DNA of 33,622 nt from a virus: the IMG/VR virus record IMGVR_UViG_3300044729_002271, positions 1 to 33,622 of that record, one strand, 5' to 3'. Positions 28,152 through 33,622 of the stretch are shown here, piece by piece. The translations under genes and the position numbers were made by a program. Position 1 is the first letter of the stretch, and each line of letters begins with the position of its first letter. The notes beneath the pieces were generated by a model. It saw nothing but the letters and a program-made list of their open reading frames with translations. It had not been told where the DNA came from and searched no databases.

Positions 28152-30670
28152 GAACCACCCCCAACCCCCACCGAGCGGTCCTCACCGAGCCCCTTCTCGC
28201 AGGCCCATCCAACTTGAGTCGCCAACTCGAGATCGAGGACTCTTCGATCCGGCTCGGCATCACCCGCTACCACCACCTTGCGCAGAAGGCCGTGCACGAC
28301 GGCCAAGGCGCCATGCTCAAGCCCGCCGAGCGGATCCTTGGCTACTGGTTCGACGCCATGCGTGCGGCCGTAACCAAGGAGAAGCGAGACCTCGCACGCG
28401 GCAAGAAGCTCCCCACCGCGCACATCTACGCCGAGGTCTTTCTCAAGGTGGACGCCGACATCACCGCCGCGGTCGCGATGCAGGAGATGATGAGCCAGTG
28501 CATGCAGGATCCCATCGGCGGCGTGAAGCTCCACACGCTGGCCTACGACATCGGCAGGGCCGTCCTCGCCGAGCATGACATGGCCAGCATGAGGACCGAC
28601 AACCGCGAGGTCTACGACGGCCTGATCATGGCCTACGAGGCTCCCACCCCCAAGATCGTCACGCACTGGGCCCGCAAACACGGCGCCCAGAACGTCCCCG
28701 ACTACCGCAGGGTGTGTGCAGCCATCGGCGTCCGCATGGTCTGGATGGCCATCGAGAACTGCCTACTCCCCAGCACCGACGGGAAGTGGATTCTCTGCTT
28801 TCACCACCGTCGCAAGCGGATCGAAGGCAAGAAGGGTGCCGCGTTCATCATCCCCGACCCCGCGATGATCGACGTGATCGACCAGGGCCACTCAGAGCGG
28901 CAACACATGCGGCCTCGCTACCGCCCCATGGTGGTCCCCCCGTACCCGTGGGTCTACGCCGAGAACCAGCAGGGCGAGAAGGTGGTGAGCGGCGGCTACG
29001 TCAAGATCAGAACGCCACTCGTGAGCGGCCCCAGCCGCAGCCAGAAGCGAGCCTACCGCGCGGCCGACCTCACCGGCATCTTCGATGGTCTGTCGGCCCT
29101 TGGCCAAACACCCATGGCCATCGACACGCGGATGAAGGCGGCGATTGAGGCGGTCTACGAGCAGGGTGGCGGCGTGGGCTATTGCCCCCTCGCGGGCAAC
29201 GTCGAGAAGCCGCCACGCCCCGACATCTTCGAGGATGAGGAGAGCGAGAAGAAGTGGCGGCGCGAGGCCGTCGAGGTCCGCCGCACCAACCTCGCCCGCG
29301 CGGCACGCCGCGATGAGTATCGCTCGCAGATGGCCATCGCCACCGAGTTCGAGAACGACGCGGCGATCTACTTCCCCCATCAGCTCGACTTCCGCGGCCG
29401 TGCCTACCCCATCCCCGTCTACCTCCACCATCAGGGCAACGACCTTTGCCGCGGCCTCCTCAAGTTCGCAGACGGCAAGGGCGTTGACGAGCGTGGCCGG
29501 CGGTGGCTCAGCGTGCACGCGGCCAACTGTTGGGGCCACGGCATCGACAAGCAGGGCTTCGACGGCCGCGTCCAGTTCATCGAGACCAAGGCCCGCGAGA
29601 TGCTCGACTCGGCCAAGGATCCGGTGGGCACGACATTCTGGCGCGAGGCCGAGAAGCCGTGGCAGTTCCTCGCGGCCTGCATGGCCATGAGGTTCCCCGA
29701 CGCCGCGGCCCATCTCCCCTTGCAGCAGGACGCCACCTGCAACGGCCTCCAGCACTACGCCGCGCTCGGCCGCGACCGCGACGGGGCCCGCGCCACCAAC
29801 CTCATCAGGAACGAGCTCGGCAAGCCCGCAGACCTCTACTCCGACGTGCTCACCATCGCGACGGCCATCGTGCGGGCCGACACGATCAACGGCGAGGGGG
29901 AGATCGTTTTGAAGCGAAGGGAAGGCACCGTCACCCGCACCATCCAGCAGATCGCCACCACGCTCCTCCCCTACCTCACCCGCAAGGTGGTCAAGCAGCC
30001 CGTCATGACGAGCGTGTACGGCGTCACCCGCTCGGGCGCCCGCGTCCAGATCGGCGGCCAACTCACCGACGCGGGCTACCCAAAGGAGGAGCTCTCGTTC
30101 GCTTCGTCCTATCTCGCCATGGTGGTGGAGCGTGCACTCGCGGGCGTCTGCCGCGCGGCGACTCAGATCATGGATTGGATCAGGCGGTGTGCACGACTCA
30201 TCGCCCTCGCGGGCCACGAAGTTTCATGGACCTCCCCCATGGGCCTTCCAGTGGTGCAGGACGCACGACGCTGGCGGAACATCCGCATCGTCACCGTGCT
30301 CGGCTCGCTCACGCTGGCGGCCGACGACGACGACGTCCCCATCGACGTGCGACGCCAGATCAACTCGTCGGCCCCCAACATTGTGCACAGCATCGACAGC
30401 TCCCATATGTTCGCCATCGCCAAGGCGTGCAGGAAGCAAGCCATCGACATGGCCGCAGTGCACGATTGTTTCATGGTCCACCTCAACCACGGCGACGACA
30501 TCGGGTCGATCTACCGCCGCACCTTCATGGAGCTTCACGACCGCCCCATCCTCCACGAGATCCTGGCCGGCTGGCGAGCCACGCACCCCGAGATGGAGTT
30601 CCCCGATCCACCCGAGCAGGGCGACTTTGACCTTCGCGACGTGCTGCATGCCCCCTACTGCATCTCGTGA
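28148..30670 (+). CDS. Single-subunit DNA-directed RNA polymerase (T7 type)
   Basis: An 840-residue protein (T7 enzyme 883). Catalytic motifs: DFRGRAYPIP (about 414; T7 DWRGRVY), QQDATCNGLQH (about 526; T7 D537 region), RKVVKQPVMTSVYG (about 610-624; T7 K631 and Y639) and HDCFMVH (about 772; T7 D812). The C-terminus FDLRDVLHAPYCIS corresponds to the T7 FAFA foot region. It transcribes late genes, which in this genome follow directly, as in phiKMV-like phages. The first ATG overlaps the HTH gene stop. I could not recognise its promoters. Confidence 0.96.
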   Translation: MRTTPNPHRAVLTEPLLAGPSNLSRQLEIEDSSIRLGITRYHHLAQKAVHDGQGAMLKPAERILGYWFDAMRAAVTKEKRDLARGKKLPTAHIYAEVFLKVDADITAAVAMQEMMSQCMQDPIGGVKLHTLAYDIGRAVLAEHDMASMRTDNREVYDGLIMAYEAPTPKIVTHWARKHGAQNVPDYRRVCAAIGVRMVWMAIENCLLPSTDGKWILCFHHRRKRIEGKKGAAFIIPDPAMIDVIDQGHSERQHMRPRYRPMVVPPYPWVYAENQQGEKVVSGGYVKIRTPLVSGPSRSQKRAYRAADLTGIFDGLSALGQTPMAIDTRMKAAIEAVYEQGGGVGYCPLAGNVEKPPRPDIFEDEESEKKWRREAVEVRRTNLARAARRDEYRSQMAIATEFENDAAIYFPHQLDFRGRAYPIPVYLHHQGNDLCRGLLKFADGKGVDERGRRWLSVHAANCWGHGIDKQGFDGRVQFIETKAREMLDSAKDPVGTTFWREAEKPWQFLAACMAMRFPDAAAHLPLQQDATCNGLQHYAALGRDRDGARATNLIRNELGKPADLYSDVLTIATAIVRADTINGEGEIVLKRREGTVTRTIQQIATTLLPYLTRKVVKQPVMTSVYGVTRSGARVQIGGQLTDAGYPKEELSFASSYLAMVVERALAGVCRAATQIMDWIRRCARLIALAGHEVSWTSPMGLPVVQDARRWRNIRIVTVLGSLTLAADDDDVPIDVRRQINSSAPNIVHSIDSSHMFAIAKACRKQAIDMAAVHDCFMVHLNHGDDIGSIYRRTFMELHDRPILHEILAGWRATHPEMEFPDPPEQGDFDLRDVLHAPYCIS

Positions 30671-31257
30671 TCGTGACGCGGTACGGCGAGAAGATGCCGC
30701 ACCACCGGAACACCAGCAGGCCTTGTTTCGGACAGCCCCGCCGAAAGCGTCCCGTGGTCAGGGTCTACTTCACTTGCCCTCTCAGTCATGGCCCAAGGCC
30801 ACGGACGGCTTGGGCCATGGTTTTGTGGTGGGTGCAGCGCAGCGTCACACGGTGCGAGCTCGATCACGTTTCGGTCGCTTCTCGCGGCGTCGTGCTCGAC
30901 CCGAGCGTCCTTCGCGGCGACACGCTCTACCCTGAGATCACCTACGTCAAGGCCCACAACGCCCTCGCGTGGATGATCGAGGTGCCATGCCTAACAAAGA
31001 CTTACGAACAACCGACAGGCTTATGGCAAGTTTGCCATAAGCCCCCCCCTCTCCTAAACAGGGACCCCCGCCCCAAGACCCCCATCCGGGCGTTTCTCCG
31101 GTGGCTCACACGCGGGCGTGTCTACAGCCGTGACTGTGTGACGCGTGTGGCGGGCGTGCTGGATGAGGCGGGCCATGCGGTTCCCCGGTGGGTGGTCACA
31201 CCCGACCACCTCTACGACTGGCTCCGCAGCCAAGGACATCCGCAGCATGAACTCTGA
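30667..31257 (+). CDS. Permuted papain-like (cysteine hydrolase fold) hypothetical protein
   Basis: A 196-residue frame from a GTG overlapping the RNA polymerase stop; an ATG at 30817 would give 146 residues. The conserved part has ELDHVSVASRGVVLDPS (His) and, further on, a basic RAFLRWLTRGRVYSRDCVTR (Cys), then VVTPDHLYDWLRSQG. The order His before Cys and the TP--LY--L ending match small phage proteins of the permuted papain-like type, usually near the portal gene; this is from memory. A dispersed palindrome (R4) lies between the two halves, encoding a PTGLWQVCHKPPP stretch that looks unrelated. The N-terminal 50 residues are doubtful. Function in phage unknown. Confidence 0.6.
   Translation: MIVTRYGEKMPHHRNTSRPCFGQPRRKRPVVRVYFTCPLSHGPRPRTAWAMVLWWVQRSVTRCELDHVSVASRGVVLDPSVLRGDTLYPEITYVKAHNALAWMIEVPCLTKTYEQPTGLWQVCHKPPPLLNRDPRPKTPIRAFLRWLTRGRVYSRDCVTRVAGVLDEAGHAVPRWVVTPDHLYDWLRSQGHPQHEL
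30788..30824 (+). terminator. Terminator-like hairpin after RNA polymerase, overlapping a possible start codon
   Basis: A perfect 10-bp stem ATGGCCCAAG (30788-30797) / CTTGGGCCAT (30809-30818) with an 11-nt loop, followed by GGTTTT. It fits an intrinsic terminator of the early unit. The 3' arm contains the ATG at 30817, an alternative start of the papain-like gene, so it could instead gate translation. Confidence 0.6.
31018..31043. repeat. Dispersed palindrome, copy R4 (inside a coding frame)
   Basis: A perfect repeat with 12-bp arms GGCTTATGGCAA / TTGCCATAAGCC, centre GT, with a C run to the right and CAACCGACA to the left. It lies in frame within the papain-like gene, between the His-containing and Cys-containing conserved segments. 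Confidence 0.9.
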
Positions 31258-31510
31258 GAAGTTTCGCGCGACGGTCGCGGCGTTCAAGAAGAACCCCAAG
31301 GCCATGAGCGAGATCGGCATCCCGCGCGAGCACATGGCCCGAATCGCTGCGTGGCTCGTGTCTGTCTATGGCGACGTCGCCGTGAGCGTGACGGACTTCC
31401 ACACCGAGGAGTCTCGCCTCGAGCTTGCCAAGCGAGTCGGCCAGCAGGAGATCGCCCTTGCGGCGGTCGCGTCCCTCAATCTCAACGAAGACCCCCAGCC
31501 AGAGGAGTAG
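31247..31510 (+). CDS. Small hypothetical protein before portal module
   Basis: An 87-residue protein with ATG overlapping the end of the preceding frame. All-helical, with a basic start (NSEKFRATVAAFKKNPKAM) and SVTDFHTEESRLELAKRVG. Not recognised. It lies where T7-like phages carry small morphogenesis proteins. Confidence 0.6.
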   Translation: MNSEKFRATVAAFKKNPKAMSEIGIPREHMARIAAWLVSVYGDVAVSVTDFHTEESRLELAKRVGQQEIALAAVASLNLNEDPQPEE

Positions 31511-31512
31511 CC

Positions 31513-31701
31513 ATGTTCTCACCAAGTGCGCCGGCCGCTCCGCTTGCTCCACCCGAGCCAGTTGACCCCAGCATGAACGATGAGGAGCTCCAGCGAGCCA
31601 TCGCTTTCCGCCAGCGGCTCAACCGCGAGCGTGGCGGGCGTCAGTCCCTCTTCATCGAGCCGTCGGCACAGAAGCCATCCACGGGTCTTTCGATCCAGTA
31701 A
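31513..31701 (+). CDS. Small proline-rich virion-associated protein (gp7.3/gp6.7-like)
   Basis: A 62-residue protein: a Pro/Ala-rich N-terminus (SPSAPAAPLAPPEPVDPS), a short Arg-rich helix and a C-terminal GGRQSLFIEPSAQ with a final TGLSIQ. The ending resembles that of T7 gp7.3 (G--SL-----G--I), a small virion protein needed for tail assembly. Position directly before the portal gene agrees. Assigned by pattern and position only. Confidence 0.55.
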   Translation: MFSPSAPAAPLAPPEPVDPSMNDEELQRAIAFRQRLNRERGGRQSLFIEPSAQKPSTGLSIQ

Positions 31702-31707
31702 CACACA

Positions 31708-33309
31708 ATGGCAAACACCGACGGCACGATCAAGACGCTCTGGCACAGGGAGCACGGCCAGCGCACCGCCATTCTTGACCGGATGCGCCAATGCGCGGCA
31801 CTCACCGATCCAACGCTGATCCCCTTCGAGGGTCAGACGCCCGACCAGACGCTCCCCACAAGCTTCCAGTCGCTCGGCTCCTACGGGTTGTCGAACCTTG
31901 AGGGCAAGAGCCTCGCGGCGTTGTGGGGTGGTCCGTGGTTCCGCTACCTTCCCGCGGCTCACATCCGCCACTCGCCCGCGATGAATCCGGCGATGCTCCA
32001 GCAAGTCGAGCAGCAGCTCTTCATGCGCGAGCTCACGATGCTCGCGACGCTGGAGTCGGCCCAGCAGTCCAAGGACCGCGGCGCCATCGACAACGCCCCC
32101 CGTCGCAAGTCAGGATTCAAGAGTCGCAAGCGGCTCGCACTCTCCTACATCTTTGGATGCGGCGACGTGCTCGAGCAGCTTACCGACTCCTACCGCATCA
32201 AGGTCTTCCGCCCCGATCAGTACACGACGCTCCGCGACTCGTGCGGCGACGTGCTTCACCATTGCATCCGCGAGAAGATCGACGTCGCGACCCTCCCCCC
32301 GGAGGCCATCGCCAAGGCGAATCTCGAGAGCGTGGCCAAGGCCAGCACTGCCGTTGCCGAGCGGATGAAGGACCTCTACACCGTTGTGGAGTGGTCCCCG
32401 TTCAAGAAGGCGTGGGTGATCCGGCAAGAGGTCAACAACAAAGAGATCATCGAGAGCGAAGAGAAGGTTTCGCCCTACTTTGCCACGCCTTACAAGCTGG
32501 TTTCCGGCGAGAACTACGGCCGCGGCAAGATCGAAGAGTTGCTCGCCGACCTCCAGAGCTTCGACAATCTCCGCGAGCGGCTCCTCGACTACGCCCATGC
32601 GTGCAGCGACTTCAAGGTCATCAAGGACTATGGCTCGCAGGTCCGCGACCAGGACCTCGCCGGCCCCAGCGGAAAGATCATGTTCGGCCGCGTGCAGGGT
32701 GGGCAGGTTCAGGACGTGGCCTACCTCAAGACCGAGAAGCTCAGCGACTTCAACGTCTGCTATCAGACGATGGAGGCCATCCGCCGCGACCTTGGCCGTG
32801 CGTTCCTCATCGAGGGCGAGACGACTCCCCGCGGCGAGCGTGTGACGGCCTATCAGGTCTCGCGTGTGGCCAAGGAACTCGAAGAGGGTCTCGGCGGCGC
32901 GTACAGCAGCATCGCCGACTACCAGCAGGTCCCCCTCATCGAGCGGCTCGAGTACCAGATGGTCCGCGACCGGCTCATCAACAAGCTCCCCGAGCGTTCG
33001 GTGGAAGTCTCGATCCTGACCGGCGTCTCGGCCATCGAGGCATCCAGCCGCGCGGGCGCGATCCTTGAGTACGCGCAGGTGGTGGCATCGCTTGGTGAAG
33101 AGGCGATCCGTCGCATCGACATGGGCGTCCTCACCGACGTATTGGCCCGCTTCTCCCGCATTCAGGAGCCCGGGCTCATCAAGACGCGCGAGCAGATGCA
33201 GCAAGAGCAGCAAGAGGCGATGAGGCAGCAGCAGGCGATGATGATCGGCGAGAAGGCCACCGACGTGCTCGGCAACGTCGCGCAGGCGGCTCTCTCCCCG
33301 CAAGCCTGA
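31708..33309 (+). CDS. Head-to-tail connector / portal protein (T7 gp8 type)
   Basis: A 533-residue protein (T7 gp8: 536). Visible family features are a GENYGRGKIEELLADLQ block (about residues 268-284), a basic KSGFKSRKRLALSYIFGCGDVL region, GPSGKIMFGRVQGG and a Gln/Met-rich C-terminus (REQMQQEQQEAMRQQQAMM). It forms the dodecameric ring through which TerL packages DNA and to which the tail binds. It starts 6 nt after the preceding stop. Length and motifs are complete. Confidence 0.93.
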   Translation: MANTDGTIKTLWHREHGQRTAILDRMRQCAALTDPTLIPFEGQTPDQTLPTSFQSLGSYGLSNLEGKSLAALWGGPWFRYLPAAHIRHSPAMNPAMLQQVEQQLFMRELTMLATLESAQQSKDRGAIDNAPRRKSGFKSRKRLALSYIFGCGDVLEQLTDSYRIKVFRPDQYTTLRDSCGDVLHHCIREKIDVATLPPEAIAKANLESVAKASTAVAERMKDLYTVVEWSPFKKAWVIRQEVNNKEIIESEEKVSPYFATPYKLVSGENYGRGKIEELLADLQSFDNLRERLLDYAHACSDFKVIKDYGSQVRDQDLAGPSGKIMFGRVQGGQVQDVAYLKTEKLSDFNVCYQTMEAIRRDLGRAFLIEGETTPRGERVTAYQVSRVAKELEEGLGGAYSSIADYQQVPLIERLEYQMVRDRLINKLPERSVEVSILTGVSAIEASSRAGAILEYAQVVASLGEEAIRRIDMGVLTDVLARFSRIQEPGLIKTREQMQQEQQEAMRQQQAMMIGEKATDVLGNVAQAALSPQA

Positions 33310-33323
33310 TCACAGAGGAACAA

Positions 33324-33622
33324 ATGGCAGAGACTCCAATCGTTCAGCCCGCAACTCCAACCGTCACGCCCCCCGCCACTCCACCAGCAGGTGAGACCCC
33401 GGCGGGCGAGCGTGTCTACGCGGGCAAGTACAAGACCGTCGAAGACCTTGAGAAGAGCTACGTCGAGCTCCAGAAGAAGCTGGGCGGCCCCAAGCCGCCA
33501 GCCGACGCCGACGCACTCAAGATCGACACCACGCCAGCGCCGAAGGTCGAGGAGATCCCAGACACCGCCGACCTTGGCGTTGTGCTCGAGAAGGCTGGCC
33601 TCAAGCAAGAGGAAGTCGCCAA
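33324..33622 (+). CDS. Capsid assembly / scaffolding protein (T7 gp9 type), 3' partial
   Basis: Frame open to the window end (about 99 residues visible). The start has AGAGGA 8 nt upstream. A Pro/Thr-rich N-terminus (QPATPTVTPPATPPAG) is followed by a short helix YAGKYKTVEDLEKSYVELQK (residues 31-50), the classic gp9-type motif (GK-kt-e-L--aY-elq), then an acidic linker. It follows the portal gene as in T7; the capsid gene would come next outside the window. Confidence 0.8.
   Translation, partial: MAETPIVQPATPTVTPPATPPAGETPAGERVYAGKYKTVEDLEKSYVELQKKLGGPKPPADADALKIDTTPAPKVEEIPDTADLGVVLEKAGLKQEEVA

Overview
The window is most of the genome of a T7-like podovirus, or of a prophage of that type. 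It encodes its own single-subunit RNA polymerase, a T7-type portal, a scaffold, T7 gp14/gp15/gp16-like internal core proteins, a T7-type terminase pair, and also a tyrosine integrase. All convincing genes are on the + strand. The DNA is GC-rich. The integrase resembles the family I associate with Planctomycetes/Phycisphaerae, so a planctomycete host is my best guess, from memory and not from a search.

Layout. Positions 1-12151 hold a late block: a beta-propeller-like tail protein (5' end outside the window), small proteins, a free-standing tail-nozzle C-terminal domain, the three core/ejection proteins, TerS, TerL, a metallophosphoesterase and a small acidic protein. Positions 12152-13267 are about 1.1 kb without a credible gene, containing twin hairpins, an AT-rich stretch and a dense series of perfect palindromes. 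Positions 13268-17739 hold a DUF932 gene, small genes, a clamp-loader-like AAA+ ATPase and the integrase; most of these are separated by terminators and structured leaders. Positions 17965-28151 are a chain of mostly overlapping small early genes with a RecA-like ATPase (Sak4 type), an SSB-like protein, a ParB-like protein, a cytosine-methyltransferase-like protein, a RusA resolvase and an SF2 helicase. Positions 28148-30670 encode the RNA polymerase. Positions 30667-33622 hold a papain-like protein, two small proteins, the portal and the start of the scaffold.

In T7 order, the right edge (portal, scaffold) would continue through capsid and tail tube genes to the left edge (tail). The window is therefore probably one cut of a circularly permuted map with a few kb missing. 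RNA polymerase directly before the structural genes is the phiKMV-like arrangement. No DNA polymerase, primase, CI-like repressor, endolysin or holin is recognisable here, so replication probably relies on host polymerase assisted by the phage recombination set.

The most interesting signal is a family of structured 5' leaders upstream of genes at 13268, 14295, 15545, 15969 and 16425. Each has a hairpin with a constant CTGACA loop on a stem of changing sequence. Two copies have a further 10-bp helix whose pairs change in a compensatory way over a 65-nt gap-free alignment. The second is a dispersed 24-30 bp palindrome (four copies), one of which lies in frame inside a coding sequence.
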